A stretch of DNA of 64,000 bases from CAWBYL01 sp963793025 (GCA_963793025.1 CAWBYL010000009.1:248001-312000); one strand, 5' to 3'; counted from the first letter of the stretch, positions 9,004 through 23,700 are shown. Numbers and translations: made by a program. Notes: generated by a model not told the origin, from the letters alone.

Positions 9004-9009
9004 GAGTCG

Positions 9010-9279
9010 ATGCCCGGTGTGGGGAAGCTGTTCCAGACGATCGCCGTCACCGCCGTGTTCTGCATCCCGCTGGGCGTGTCCGTCTGGGCTCTGCTCGACG
9101 CCGTCCGCCACCCCCAGTGGGCCTGGGCGCTGTCGGGACGGCGTCAGCTCGTGTGGCTCTTCGTGATCCTGTTCGGATTCGTGTCCGTGGTCGGGGGCCT
9201 GCTGATCTCCGGGTGGTACCTGATCCGGGTCCGTCCCGTCGTCGCCGCCGCTGAGCGAGGCGGCCTCTTCGAGTCCTGA
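9010..9279 (+). CDS. small two-helix membrane protein, phospholipase-D N-terminal-like
   Basis: An 89-residue protein with two hydrophobic segments, about residues 8-30 and 46-70. The spacing and the residues between them (ALLDAVRHPQWAWALSGR, then QLVWLFVILFG) resemble the PLDc_N family of short membrane proteins found in many actinobacteria. These have no known catalytic activity. The start at 9010 is preferred over an upstream GTG at 8989 because of the TACGGT hexamer 6 nt before it. It converges with the conservon. Confidence 0.6.
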   Translation: MPGVGKLFQTIAVTAVFCIPLGVSVWALLDAVRHPQWAWALSGRRQLVWLFVILFGFVSVVGGLLISGWYLIRVRPVVAAAERGGLFES

Positions 9280-9285
9280 CCGGGC

Positions 9286-9894
9286 TCAGACGCCCTGGCT
9301 GGCCTTCAGGAGGGCGTGCTGCACCAGCTCGAGGAGCGTGCCCTTGGTCCGGCCGCGGTCTCGGGCGTCGGTGAACACCATGGGTACGTCGGCGGGGACG
9401 GCCAGAGCCTCACGAACGTCCTCGAGCTCGTGCTGCTGCTCCCCGTGGAAGAGGTTGACGGCCACCACGAAGGGCACGCCGTTGCGCTCCATGTAGTCGA
9501 CCGCGGGGAAGCAGTCGGCCAGCCGACCGGTGTCGACCAGGACGACGGCACCGATGGCGCCCCGCACGAGGTCGTCCCACATGAACTGGAACCGGTCCTG
9601 TCCGGGGGTCCCGAAGAGGTAGAGCACCAGGTCGTCACCGAGGGTGATGCGGCCGAAGTCCATGGCGACGGTGGTCGACGTCTTGCCGGTGTTGGTGCCA
9701 CCGGTCTCGTCGATGCCCTCGGCGACCTTGGTCATGGCCGCTTCGGTCGTGAGCGGGGCGATCTCGGAGATCGACCCGACGAAGGTCGTCTTCCCGACGG
9801 CGAAGCCGCCGGCGACGATGATCTTGACCGGCAGGGGCGCCGCCGATGTCGGCGGACCCGCGTTGGTCGTTGCGTCAGAGGGACTGGAGGCCAT
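9286..9894 (-). CDS. cvnD: conservon small GTPase (CvnD-type ATP/GTP-binding protein)
   Basis: A 202-residue cytoplasmic GTPase of the conservon/MglA-like group. The P-loop is GGFAVGKTT at about residues 27-35, the switch II region is LFGTPGQDRF, and the base-recognition region contains VAVNLFHGE. It is the last gene of a four-gene set in the canonical order kinase, roadblock, DUF742, GTPase. In Streptomyces such proteins form a membrane-associated complex resembling eukaryotic G-protein-coupled signalling. The ATG at 9894 lies inside the end of the DUF742 gene (20-bp overlap), so translation is coupled. The upstream in-frame ATG at 9933 lies deeper in the neighbour and is less likely. Confidence 0.92.
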   Translation of the reverse strand: MASSPSDATTNAGPPTSAAPLPVKIIVAGGFAVGKTTFVGSISEIAPLTTEAAMTKVAEGIDETGGTNTGKTSTTVAMDFGRITLGDDLVLYLFGTPGQDRFQFMWDDLVRGAIGAVVLVDTGRLADCFPAVDYMERNGVPFVVAVNLFHGEQQHELEDVREALAVPADVPMVFTDARDRGRTKGTLLELVQHALLKASQGV

Positions 9895-10258
9895 CGAGGA
9901 CCCTTTCGAGCAGCTGGCGGTCGGGACGAGCACCGGTGTGGGCGGAGTCGGGGGCGGACGTGTTCAACAGACCCTCGGCGGCCATGTCGCCGACGAGCAC
10001 GCGCACGACCCCGAGGGGGAGGTTGAGATGGGCGGAGATCTCGGCCACCGAGATCGCACCGACGCAGCGGTCGATGATCTCCCGACGTTCGAGGGTGACC
10101 TGGCTGATCGTGGTGCGACCGTGATCGGTCACGGTGACGAGCGCCTCGAAGGGGACGTCGCTCGCCGTGCGGGTGCGACCTCCGGTCAGGACGTAGGAGC
10201 GGACGCGCAGAGCCGGCGGGTTGCCATCATCGTCTGCGGGTCCACCCAGATCGATCAT
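9875..10258 (-). CDS. cvnC: conservon DUF742 protein (CvnC)
   Basis: A 127-residue DUF742 protein. The core RSYVLTGGRTR near residue 20 and the helix-turn-helix-like LERREIIDRCV, followed by SVAEISAHLNLPLGVVRVLV, are typical; the C-terminal half looks like a winged helix. Its start overlaps the roadblock gene's stop by four bases (ATGA). In characterised conservons this protein takes part in the kinase-GTPase complex; its exact role is not settled. The long upstream extension of the reading frame is shadow of the kinase and roadblock genes. Confidence 0.9.
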   Translation of the reverse strand: MIDLGGPADDDGNPPALRVRSYVLTGGRTRTASDVPFEALVTVTDHGRTTISQVTLERREIIDRCVGAISVAEISAHLNLPLGVVRVLVGDMAAEGLLNTSAPDSAHTGARPDRQLLERVLDGLQSL

Positions 10259-10683
10259 CGCGGAAGCGCCGCCTGCAACTCGGCCCGGATCTCCGGCGTC
10301 AGGACGCCTCCGGCCCGCTCGACCAGGACAGCCATCTCGTAGCCGACCAGGCCGACGTCGCACTCGGCCTCCGAGACACAGGCCAGGCAGGAGCCGTCGC
10401 TGATCCCGGTGACGAAGAGGAACGCGTTCTCCATCTCGATGATGACCTCGTTGACCGCGCCGCCGCCGAAGCGACCAGCAGCCCCGTAGGCCAGTCCGAT
10501 GAGTCCGGAGGAAACAGCGGCGAACCGGTCGGCGGACTCCCGGTCGAGTCCGGCCGTCGCTGCGATCGGTAGGCCGTCGGATGAGACGACGACGGCATCG
10601 GTCACGCCAGGCACGCGCTCGGCGAAGCTCTGGACCAGCCAGTTGAGGTTGCGGGCAGCGGCACTCAGCTCGATCATGGTCAT
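10255..10683 (-). CDS. cvnB: conservon roadblock/LC7-domain protein (CvnB)
   Basis: A 142-residue single-domain roadblock/LC7 protein. The strands and helices run in the usual order: NLNWLVQSFAERVPGV, then DAVVVSSDGLPIAA, a glycine-rich turn and FLFVTGISDGSCLACV. Roadblock proteins regulate small GTPases such as MglA as MglB does, and here the partner is presumably the GTPase encoded two genes downstream. The ATG at 10683 overlaps the kinase stop codon by four bases. No signal peptide or membrane segment is present. Confidence 0.93.
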   Translation of the reverse strand: MTMIELSAAARNLNWLVQSFAERVPGVTDAVVVSSDGLPIAATAGLDRESADRFAAVSSGLIGLAYGAAGRFGGGAVNEVIIEMENAFLFVTGISDGSCLACVSEAECDVGLVGYEMAVLVERAGGVLTPEIRAELQAALPR

Positions 10684-13217
10684 TCCTTCGCCCCCGTGGT
10701 GGTGGGGTCGGTCGTGGACTGGGAGTCGCCGGTGGCGGTCCCGGGGTCGGTGTCGGATTCGGAGCCTCGACCACGGTCGAGTCCCGAGCGGTAGCGGGAG
10801 AGCATGCGCCGGACCTCCTCGGGCGAGCGGGCGGTGCGGGCGACCCGCGTCTCGGCGGCGACCGGTCGGTCGGCGGCGGCGGTCGGACGGCGACGGACCA
10901 GGCCGGCGGAGGTGACCGTCGGGGGCGCCTCGTCGACGACGGGCACCGGGGTGGTGCTGGGGATGGCCTTGGACTTCGGCGCCCGGTTGGTGCTGGTGCC
11001 CGTCGGGGGCGGCGCCGACTCCACGGCGTCGCCCGCCACTCGTCGGGCCGGCAGGCCCATGGTCGTCTGGGCCTCGGCATCGACCTCGGTCGCGACGTCG
11101 GCTTCGACCGGTGTCGGGGCCGGCGGGACCGGGGCGGTCTCGGCGGTCTCGACGGAGTCTCCGTTGGTGGGAACCGCCCTCGACGGAGCGAGGTTGCGGG
11201 AACCACGACGGGTCCGGATCGGGCGCTCGTCGACCGACGCCATGACGTCCAGCGGGGTCGGCCCTTCCTCCGTCTCCTCGTCACCGGCGTACTCCACCAG
11301 TCCGTACGGGAGGCTCACGGTGGCGAGGACGCCACCGCCGGGCCGGCTCTCGAGCGTGACGCTCGTGCCGAAGCGGGCGGCCAGGCGGCCGATCACGGTC
11401 AGGCCGAGGGAGCGGGCCATGGTGAGGCCCACGACGGGCGGCCGGGCGAGTTGGTCGTTGGCGTCGGCCAGCTGCTCCTCGGACATCCCGATGCCGCGGT
11501 CGGACACGGTGATGACGTAGCCGTTGCGCTCGTCGCGGTGACCGAGCACCTCGACGCTCGACTGCGGCGGCGAGCTGTTGGTCGCGTTCTCCATGAGCTC
11601 GGACAGCAGGTGGGCCAGGTCGGAGGCGACGTTGCCGGCGACGGTGGCCTCGTCCAGGGCGAGGAGGTGCACCCGGGAATAGTCCTCGACCTCGCCGATG
11701 GCCACCCGCACCACGTCGGCGACCGAGACCGGCCGACCGCGACGCCGGGGCGGATCCGCACCGGCGAGGACGAGGAGCGACTCGGCGTTGCGGCGCATCC
11801 GGGTGGCGAGGTGGTCGAGCCGGAAGAGGTTGTCGAGCTGGTCGGGATCGCGCTCGTTGCTCTCCAGCTGGTCGATGAACTCGATCTGGCGGTCGAGCAG
11901 GCTCTGGTTGCGGCGGGCCAGGTTGACGAAGATGTCGCCGATGCCCTTGCGGAGGAGCCGGTTCTGCTCCTCGGCCACGTCCACGGTCACCGCCTGGATG
12001 GCGTTGAAGGCGTCGGCCAGCTCACCGATCTCGTCCTTGGAGTCGATCTGGATCGGCGTCATCGTGTCGCCGATGGACTCGCCGTCGTCGTCCTCGGGGT
12101 GACGCAGGTGCTCGACCAGAGCCGGCAGCTGCGTGGTGGAGAGCGTGGAGGCGGCCCGGGTCAGACGGCCGAGCGGCAGGGTGATCGACCGGGACACCAG
12201 CCAGGCGATGGCCAGGGCGATGATCATGGCGACGATGCCGCCGATGAGGTACCAGGTCACACCCTGCGAGGCGTTGTCTCCCAGGGTCCGAGCGGTGGAG
12301 ACGACGCCGTCGAGCATCGAGGCATCGACGGTGTCGAGTCCGGCCTGCGCACCCAGGCTGGTCTGGGCCACGTCGGCGGGGTTGACCGTGAGGACGTTGG
12401 ACTCCCGCACGCTGGTCTCGAGACCGCTGGCCAGGTCAGTGAAGGCGACCAGACCGTTGGCGGTCTGCACAGTGGTGATCTCTTCGTTGGAGGCACCGCT
12501 GTCATCCACGGCGAGCTGGGCCTGGGCCAGCGAGGCGCCGGCCTCTTCGGTGCGCTGCCAGCTGGAGCAGGAGGCGAGGTCGGGGCAGAGGGCGCCGTTG
12601 CTGTCGACGAACCCGCCGGTGAATGCGGCCGACGTCAGCAGTGCGCCCTGACGAGCCTGGGCGGTGGCGACCCGCTCGACCAGCACGACGTTGCTGAGCT
12701 GCTTCAGCAGGTCGGCGTCGTTGGTCTCCCGAGCGACGGTGGCGTTGGTGGACATGAGTGATTCCACGACGACGTCGTAGAGGCCCACCATCGAGAAGTC
12801 CTCCACCACCCGGTTGTCCACCGAGCTGCGGGCGCTGCGGACGCTGTTGAGCGAGGTGTCCGAGACCGTCAGCGAGTCCTCGAGGGCGGTGGATCCACCG
12901 GAGTCGAGGTTGCTGCGGGCCGTGCGGTAGCGGTCGAGGGCCAGGTCGGTCTGGGTCCGCTGCTCGGCGAGCTGGGCCCGGGCCTCGGAGTCGTCGGGTG
13001 TGCCCGGCGTCATGACCGAGAGGGTGGCCTCGGACCGGAGCTCGCTGGCCAGGTCACTGCTGATACCGGCGAACACCGCGAGCTGCTCGACCCGAGCGGC
13101 ACCGTCGGCGACATCCTGTCGCTGTCGGGCGCCGAGCCCGACCAGCAACAAGATGACGGCCATGGGCGCCGCCAGGATGACGAGGAGCTTGGTGCCCACT
13201 TTCATGTTTTGGAGCAT
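10680..13217 (-). CDS. cvnA: conservon sensor histidine kinase-like protein (CvnA) with nitrate-sensor-type domain
   Basis: An 845-residue membrane protein. It has a first transmembrane helix at about residues 8-28, a large extracytoplasmic helical region to about residue 320 resembling the NIT sensor domain, a second helix (WYLIGGIVAMIIALAIAWLV) near 330 and then a HAMP linker. A helical region with LFRLDHLATRMRR near 450 is the usual conservon phospho-acceptor-like segment. The ATPase domain at about 530-645 has an N box (ELMENATNSSPP) and a G1 box (DRGIGM). The last 200 residues are Pro/Thr/Ala-rich and disordered. The start is set at 13217 because the membrane helix then follows directly and the upstream extension is non-coding in character. 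Confidence 0.92.
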   Translation of the reverse strand: MLQNMKVGTKLLVILAAPMAVILLLVGLGARQRQDVADGAARVEQLAVFAGISSDLASELRSEATLSVMTPGTPDDSEARAQLAEQRTQTDLALDRYRTARSNLDSGGSTALEDSLTVSDTSLNSVRSARSSVDNRVVEDFSMVGLYDVVVESLMSTNATVARETNDADLLKQLSNVVLVERVATAQARQGALLTSAAFTGGFVDSNGALCPDLASCSSWQRTEEAGASLAQAQLAVDDSGASNEEITTVQTANGLVAFTDLASGLETSVRESNVLTVNPADVAQTSLGAQAGLDTVDASMLDGVVSTARTLGDNASQGVTWYLIGGIVAMIIALAIAWLVSRSITLPLGRLTRAASTLSTTQLPALVEHLRHPEDDDGESIGDTMTPIQIDSKDEIGELADAFNAIQAVTVDVAEEQNRLLRKGIGDIFVNLARRNQSLLDRQIEFIDQLESNERDPDQLDNLFRLDHLATRMRRNAESLLVLAGADPPRRRGRPVSVADVVRVAIGEVEDYSRVHLLALDEATVAGNVASDLAHLLSELMENATNSSPPQSSVEVLGHRDERNGYVITVSDRGIGMSEEQLADANDQLARPPVVGLTMARSLGLTVIGRLAARFGTSVTLESRPGGGVLATVSLPYGLVEYAGDEETEEGPTPLDVMASVDERPIRTRRGSRNLAPSRAVPTNGDSVETAETAPVPPAPTPVEADVATEVDAEAQTTMGLPARRVAGDAVESAPPPTGTSTNRAPKSKAIPSTTPVPVVDEAPPTVTSAGLVRRRPTAAADRPVAAETRVARTARSPEEVRRMLSRYRSGLDRGRGSESDTDPGTATGDSQSTTDPTTTGAKE

Positions 13218-13270
13218 GGCCGCCTCGGGTGCTGGGGAGAGCTGGACGCCCTCACGCGTGATTGATCCTC

Positions 13271-13292
13271 GTCGGGCGTGGAATCGCCCGAC
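13271..13292. promoter_or_regulatory. 8-bp perfect inverted repeat upstream of the conservon
   Basis: GTCGGGCG and CGCCCGAC flank a 6-nt spacer (TGGAAT). The element lies 54 bp upstream of the kinase start codon, in the 265-bp gap (13218-13482) between divergent genes. It could be an operator or a leader hairpin for the conservon; sequence alone does not decide. Confidence 0.4.
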
Positions 13293-13340
13293 TGGTCGCA
13301 CAGAGTGATCGGCGTCTCGGGCGGAGACTTGAGTGCGAAG

Positions 13341-13366
13341 GATCCGCTCCACCGAGAGATCCGCTC
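13341..13366. repeat. direct repeat GATCCGCTC x2, 17-bp period
   Basis: GATCCGCTC occurs at 13341-13349 and 13358-13366 in the same divergent intergenic region as the 8-bp inverted repeat. The near two-turn spacing is compatible with tandem protein binding sites, but this is only suggestive. Confidence 0.3.
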
Positions 13367-13482
13367 TCCTCCGAACGAAGGCGACTACTTTGTGCGCCGA
13401 AGCAGGCGGATCGACCGTCGGCACGGGCGAGGTCTGATCGGTGCGAGCCGAGACGTCGCGTCGTCGTCAAAGGAGCCAGTAC

Positions 13483-14063
13483 ATGAGTGACACCTCACAG
13501 GGCCCCGGGTGGTGGCAGGCCTCGGACGGCAAGTGGTACCCGCCCGAGCAGGCGACCCCGGCCACCCCGGGCACGACGGCACGGCACCACGGGCGGCGCC
13601 TGCCGGCCAGTTCGGCCCGCTCGCCGATTGGGGCCAACGAGCCGTGGGAATCATCATCGACTGGGCCATGCTGGTGGCGGTGGCCATCGTCGGGTTCATC
13701 GTCGTGGTGATCCTCGGAGCGATCTCCAGCACCCTCGGCGGAATCATCGGTGTGTTGCTCTACCTCGCCCTGGCGGTGGCGTGGCTGTACTTCGGCTTCC
13801 TCGTCGGCCAGAAGGGTCGGAGCCCGGGAATGGCGCTCACCGGCCTCCGCTGTGTCAGCCAGGAGACCGGTGAGGTCATCGGCGGCGGCATGGGCGTCGT
13901 GCGCACCATCGCCCACATCGTCGACAGCATCATCTGCTACATCGGTTGGCTGTTCCCGCTGTGGGACGTCCAACGCCAGACCCTGGCGGACAAGATCATG
14001 AAGACCGTCGTGGTCAGCGGTCAGCCCAAGGAGTCGTTCGGCCCGGCGCTGTTCACGCCGTGA
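13483..14063 (+). CDS. RDD-family membrane protein with N-terminal GWWQASDGKWYPPE module, frameshifted as sequenced
   Basis: Translation from ATG 13483 (behind AAGGAG) gives MSDTSQGPGWWQASDGKWYP followed by a Pro/Ala/Thr linker. The membrane domain then continues in another frame: GPLADWGQRAVGIIIDWAML, a second helix, the loop GQKGRSPGMALTGLRCV and DVQRQTLADKIMKTVVV, all typical of RDD proteins (Arg and two Asp in conserved places). The total span is 3n+2 bases, so a single base appears to be missing between about 13565 and 13620. No slippery heptamer is evident. The gene is either inactivated or, more likely, affected by an assembly indel. Its N-terminal module is shared with the next gene. 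Confidence 0.75.
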
Positions 14064-14126
14064 GCCGCCGAGACAAGTCCTGAGAACCCAACCCCGATCA
14101 CGCGGCCCCGGCCAACAGGAGATGAC

Positions 14127-14894
14127 ATGAGCGACACCTCACAGGGACCCGGCTGGTGGCAGGCCTCTGACGGCAAGTGGTATCCACCCGAAACCGCTCC
14201 TGGCGGCGCCACGGGTGGTGCGGCCATGGCCGGCGGCGGCAGCACCGGGTCCGTCGACATCGGCGGAGCAGTGAGCTACGGCTGGAACAAGTTCACCCAG
14301 AACGCTGGACCACTGATCGTCGGGATCCTGTTCATCTGGGTGGCGTCGATCGTCATCAGCCTGATCGGCATTCCCTTCACCAGGGGCGGGATCCTCATCC
14401 AGCTGCTCTGGAACATCGTGGTCGTGGTGGTGAGCGCGGTGCTCTCCCTCGGCATCGTCCGCATGGCCCTCGCCCTGGTCAACGGCCAGCCGATCGAGGC
14501 AGGGATGGCCGTTCCCAGCGGTCCCATGGTCGTGCCCTACGCCATCACCGGTGTCCTCGTCGGCCTGGCCATCGGCATCGGCTTCGTGTTCTGCATCATC
14601 CCGGGCATCATCGCCGCCGTGTTCTTGATCTTCTCGCACTTCGCCGTGCTCGACGAGAACCTCCAGGCCGGTGACGCCATCAAGCGCAGCATCGATCTGG
14701 TGAAGCCCCAGTTCGGCGGAGTGTTCGGGTTCATGATCGTGGCCTTCCTGATCAACGTGGTCGGCCTGATCCTCTGCGGCGTCGGGCTTCTCGTCAGCTG
14801 GCCGGTGACGATCGTGGCCGGGGCATACGTCTACAAGAACCTGAAGGGCGAAACCGTCGCCGCGTGGAGCAGCGGTCGCGTCCGAAGTGGGTAG
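14127..14894 (+). CDS. multi-pass membrane protein with N-terminal GWWQASDGKWYPPE module (DUF975-like)
   Basis: A 255-residue protein. Residues 1-22 repeat the N-terminal module of the preceding gene, followed by a Gly/Ala linker and about six hydrophobic segments. The region with FVFCIIPGIIAAVFLIFSHF and then AIKRSIDLVKPQFGGVFGF resembles the glycerophosphodiester-phosphodiesterase membrane domain/DUF975 type of protein. The function is unknown. The start at 14127 follows ACAGGAGATGAC. It probably forms a two-gene unit with the RDD gene, 63 bp upstream, and ends at a strong hairpin. Confidence 0.78.
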   Translation: MSDTSQGPGWWQASDGKWYPPETAPGGATGGAAMAGGGSTGSVDIGGAVSYGWNKFTQNAGPLIVGILFIWVASIVISLIGIPFTRGGILIQLLWNIVVVVVSAVLSLGIVRMALALVNGQPIEAGMAVPSGPMVVPYAITGVLVGLAIGIGFVFCIIPGIIAAVFLIFSHFAVLDENLQAGDAIKRSIDLVKPQFGGVFGFMIVAFLINVVGLILCGVGLLVSWPVTIVAGAYVYKNLKGETVAAWSSGRVRSG

Positions 14895-14917
14895 GCCCCG
14901 CCGCTGGCGGGGCCTAC
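14891..14917. terminator. strong hairpin between convergent genes
   Basis: GTAGGCCCCGCC and GGCGGGGCCTAC form a perfect 12-bp stem with a 3-nt loop. It begins inside the stop codon region of the plus-strand membrane protein gene and lies 74 bp beyond the end of gltD. No T-tract follows on either side. Its position suggests a bidirectional terminator or 3'-end barrier. Confidence 0.65.
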
Positions 14918-14991
14918 TCGCGTCCGGGTCCTCGACGCGTCGGGAACGGTATGGGGGATCGAACGGCGCCGCGCCCGATCCGGAGGTCCCG

Positions 14992-16456
<1,465 letters not shown>

Positions 16457-16472
16457 GGCTGTCTCCTCCTCG

Positions 16473-21035
<4,563 letters not shown>

Positions 21036-21215
21036 GCGTCTTCCTACACGGGACGTGGGAGGTCGCCAGGGGGTGCGACCGGGTCGGACACGTAGCACGG
21101 TGGGGACGACGCTGGCCCCACTGCGGACCGCCGAGGCTACACGGGAGGGCACCGGGTCAGCTATTTCGGCGTGTCGGCCGCGGGGCGCGGCACCGAGGCG
21201 CCATCGCTCCACCGG

Positions 21216-21221
21216 TAGGGT
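21216..21221 (+). promoter_or_regulatory. putative -10 element of a leaderless start (TAGGGT)
   Basis: TAGGGT lies 7 nt before the GTG at 21229 of the aminopeptidase gene, with no ribosome binding site. It supports GTG 21229 over the longer open frame. Confidence 0.45.
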
Positions 21222-21228
21222 CCCCTCC

Positions 21229-22575
21229 GTGCCGTCCGACCCCTTTCCCGGCCCCGCGGGTGCCGATCGCCACTGCGACGACCTGGGGGCGTTCGTGACA
21301 GCGTCGCCGTCGCCCTTCCACGCCGTGGGCGAGGTCGTGCGCCGACTGGCCGAGGCCGGCGTCACCCTCGTCGACGAGCGGTCTCCCTGGCCCGATCGCC
21401 CCGGTCGCTACGCCGTGGTGCGAGGCGGAACGGTGGTGGCCTGGGCCACCGACGGGGGCCGGTCCCCGTCGCGCGGCTTTCGCATCATCGGCGCCCACAC
21501 CGACTCGCCCAACCTCCGTCTGCGGCCCCGGCCCGACACGGGATCAGCGGGTTTCCGCCAGCTCGGAGTCGAGGTGTACGGCGGTGCCCTCTGGAACTCG
21601 TGGTTGGACCGTGACCTCGGCATCTCGGGCCGGGTCGCCGTCGTCGACGCGGACGGCGTGCCGGCAGTCACCGACGTCAGGCTCGACGACCCGCTCCTGC
21701 GGATCCCTCAGCTCGCCATCCACCTCGACCGCAACGTCAACTCGGACGGGCTCAAGCTCGATCCGCAGCACCATCTCGTTCCCGTCTGGGGGACCGGAAC
21801 GGCCCGGGACGGCGACCTGGCCGACCACCTCGCGGCGGTGATGGACGTCGACGCCGGCACCATCGTGGGTTGGGATCTGATGGTCCACGACCTCACGCCT
21901 CCGACGATCCTCGGCGTCGACCGGTCGCTGTTCGCCTCGGCCCGCCTCGACAACCTCCTGTCGTGTCACGCCGCCACAGAGGCCCTGGTGGCGCTGTTGG
22001 CCGCCGAGGACGCCGGCCCGGCCCCGGTGCCGGTGGTCTGCCTGTTCGACCACGAGGAGATCGGCAGCGAGTCCGCCTCCGGTGCCGCCGGCGCCGTGCT
22101 CCCCGCCGTGCTCGAGCGCATCGCCGGTACCGCCACCCTCGATCGGGACGCCTGGTTCGCCGCGCTGGCCGCCTCGGTGTGCCTCTCGGCCGACGGCGCC
22201 CACGCCACCCATCCCAACTACGTGAGCCGCCACGAACCATCGCACCCGGTGCTCGTCAACCGGGGCCCCGTCGTCAAGCACAACGCCAACGTCCGCTACG
22301 CCACCGACGCGCCGGGCGTCGCCCTGGTGGCAGCCGTGGCCGACGCGGCCTCGGTGCCGCTGCAGCACTTCGTCTCCCGCAACGACATGCCGTGCGGCTC
22401 CACGATCGGCCCGACCACGGCCGCCCGACTGGGCGTCACCACCGTCGACATCGGGGTGGCCCAACTGTCGATGCACTCGGCCCGGGAGCTGTGTGGCACC
22501 GCCGACCCCGCTTGGTTCCGAACCCTGCTGGAGGGCTTCCTCGCCCATCCGGATCCGGCGCCCACCGCCTCGTGA
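21229..22575 (+). CDS. M18-family aminopeptidase (aspartyl aminopeptidase type)
   Basis: A 448-residue cytoplasmic zinc metalloaminopeptidase. The family binds two metals. Visible ligands are the His in GAHTDSPNLRLRP near residue 88, the acids in CLFDHEEIGSESASGA and the C-terminal His in VAQLSMHSARE. The sequence QHFVSRNDMPCGSTIGP is the conserved substrate-site region of M18 enzymes. It releases N-terminal residues, in characterised members preferentially Asp or Glu, from peptides. The GTG start agrees with a TAGGGT hexamer 7 nt upstream. The next gene starts within its stop codon (GTGA), so the two are coupled. Confidence 0.9.
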   Translation: MPSDPFPGPAGADRHCDDLGAFVTASPSPFHAVGEVVRRLAEAGVTLVDERSPWPDRPGRYAVVRGGTVVAWATDGGRSPSRGFRIIGAHTDSPNLRLRPRPDTGSAGFRQLGVEVYGGALWNSWLDRDLGISGRVAVVDADGVPAVTDVRLDDPLLRIPQLAIHLDRNVNSDGLKLDPQHHLVPVWGTGTARDGDLADHLAAVMDVDAGTIVGWDLMVHDLTPPTILGVDRSLFASARLDNLLSCHAATEALVALLAAEDAGPAPVPVVCLFDHEEIGSESASGAAGAVLPAVLERIAGTATLDRDAWFAALAASVCLSADGAHATHPNYVSRHEPSHPVLVNRGPVVKHNANVRYATDAPGVALVAAVADAASVPLQHFVSRNDMPCGSTIGPTTAARLGVTTVDIGVAQLSMHSARELCGTADPAWFRTLLEGFLAHPDPAPTAS

Positions 22576-23030
22576 CGCGGCGTCGTTGGGGCGTCCTCGC
22601 CGCCGTGGGCATCACCGTCGTGCTGCTCACCGGCTGCCGCGACGGCAGTGGGGACGGCCCCACCACGTCGTCGCCGTCCCCCGGGGGCGGGCCCTCCTCG
22701 AGCACGCCGGCCCCGGTGACCAGCACCACGATCGCCTCGGCCCCGTCCGGTGCCCCCGTGCTGCGCGAGCTCCAGGCCCGAGTCGGGTCCTGCGTGGGCG
22801 CCGCCGCCACCCTCGATCTCACCTTCACGGTCGCGGACCCGCTCAGCATCCGGGTGTTCACCGTGGTGGTCGACGGCGCGCAGACCCCGGCGCAGAGCGA
22901 ACCGGGAATGCTCACCGTCGACGGCGGGCTGCCGTGTGACGGTGGGGCGCACACCGTCCTCGTCATCGCCACCGACGAGAACGGCAGATCCGGCACGCAG
23001 GGGCTCGCCGTCCGGGCACCCGAAGGGTGA
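22572..23030 (+). CDS. small secreted lipoprotein of unknown function
   Basis: A 152-residue protein. Positively charged N-terminus TRRR, a hydrophobic stretch and the lipobox LLTGC (Cys about 22) mark a lipoprotein signal peptide. A Ser/Pro/Thr-rich linker of about 45 residues follows, then a small domain with two cysteines and Ig-like strand pattern (TLDLTFTVADPLSIRVFTVV, then GGAHTVLVIATDENG). No enzyme motif is visible. It overlaps the previous gene by four bases and the next gene by four bases, so it belongs to a coupled operon. Confidence 0.75.
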   Translation: MTRRRWGVLAAVGITVVLLTGCRDGSGDGPTTSSPSPGGGPSSSTPAPVTSTTIASAPSGAPVLRELQARVGSCVGAAATLDLTFTVADPLSIRVFTVVVDGAQTPAQSEPGMLTVDGGLPCDGGAHTVLVIATDENGRSGTQGLAVRAPEG

Positions 23031-23620
23031 CGCCGGTGGACCTGTCCGAGGCCCTCGCTGTGCTCGGTCTGGCCCCGGGGGCCTCGATGGCGCAGGTGCG
23101 CGACGCCTACCTCACCCGGGTGCGGGCCCACCATCCCGACCGCCTGGACCCGCTCGACGACCACGGTGAGGCGACCCGCGTGACCGCCGAGATCACCAGT
23201 GCGTTCGCCCTGCTCCGCACCGCGGTGGTCGAGGGTGGGACGGGTCACGTTCCCGAGCCCCCACCCCCGGCTCCGGCCCCCGATCCGCCGCCTCGCCCGT
23301 GGACCGTCGAACGAATCGACGCGGCCGTCGAGGAGGGGGACACGATCCACATCGCCGTGCCCGCCCCGGAGGCCTTCGGCCTGCTGCTCGACGCCGGTGC
23401 CCGCCTGGGCGGCATCGGCTACGTGGATCGCCAGCTCGGCATCATCGAGATCATCGTGCGCTTCGAGGGCGGGCCGTCCTGTTCGGTGCTCATCACCCTC
23501 CAGGGCCGGGCGTTCGGCACGGACGCCTTCTGCACGATGGACTCCATCGAGGCGGCGCCGACGCCCGAGCTGCGTCCGGTCGTCGAGGCCCTCGTCGAGG
23601 AGCTCCGCCGGCCGCGCTGA
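23027..23620 (+). CDS. J-domain (DnaJ-like) protein with C-terminal unknown domain
   Basis: A 197-residue protein. Residues 5-65 form a J domain: SEALAVLGLAPGASMAQVRD, then the helix and the HPD motif in RAHHPDRLDPL, which stimulates Hsp70 ATPase. A Pro-rich linker (PPPPAPAPDPPP) joins a C-terminal domain of about 100 residues (ERIDAAVEEGDTIHIAVPAP onward) that I do not recognise. It lacks the zinc and peptide-binding domains of DnaJ, so it is a specialised co-chaperone-like protein. The GTG start overlaps the lipoprotein stop (GTGA). Confidence 0.75.
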   Translation: MTPVDLSEALAVLGLAPGASMAQVRDAYLTRVRAHHPDRLDPLDDHGEATRVTAEITSAFALLRTAVVEGGTGHVPEPPPPAPAPDPPPRPWTVERIDAAVEEGDTIHIAVPAPEAFGLLLDAGARLGGIGYVDRQLGIIEIIVRFEGGPSCSVLITLQGRAFGTDAFCTMDSIEAAPTPELRPVVEALVEELRRPR

Positions 23621-23700
23621 GCCCACCATCCACGATCCGGGTACGCCCACCGAGCACCATGGTGCACCAGGCCAGGGACCGGCTTCGAGGGGGTGCACCC

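Noticed and set aside
13550..13630. Programmed -1 frameshift in the RDD gene
   Set aside because: No slippery heptamer or downstream pseudoknot is evident, and similar breaks occur in unrelated genes, so an assembly indel is simpler.
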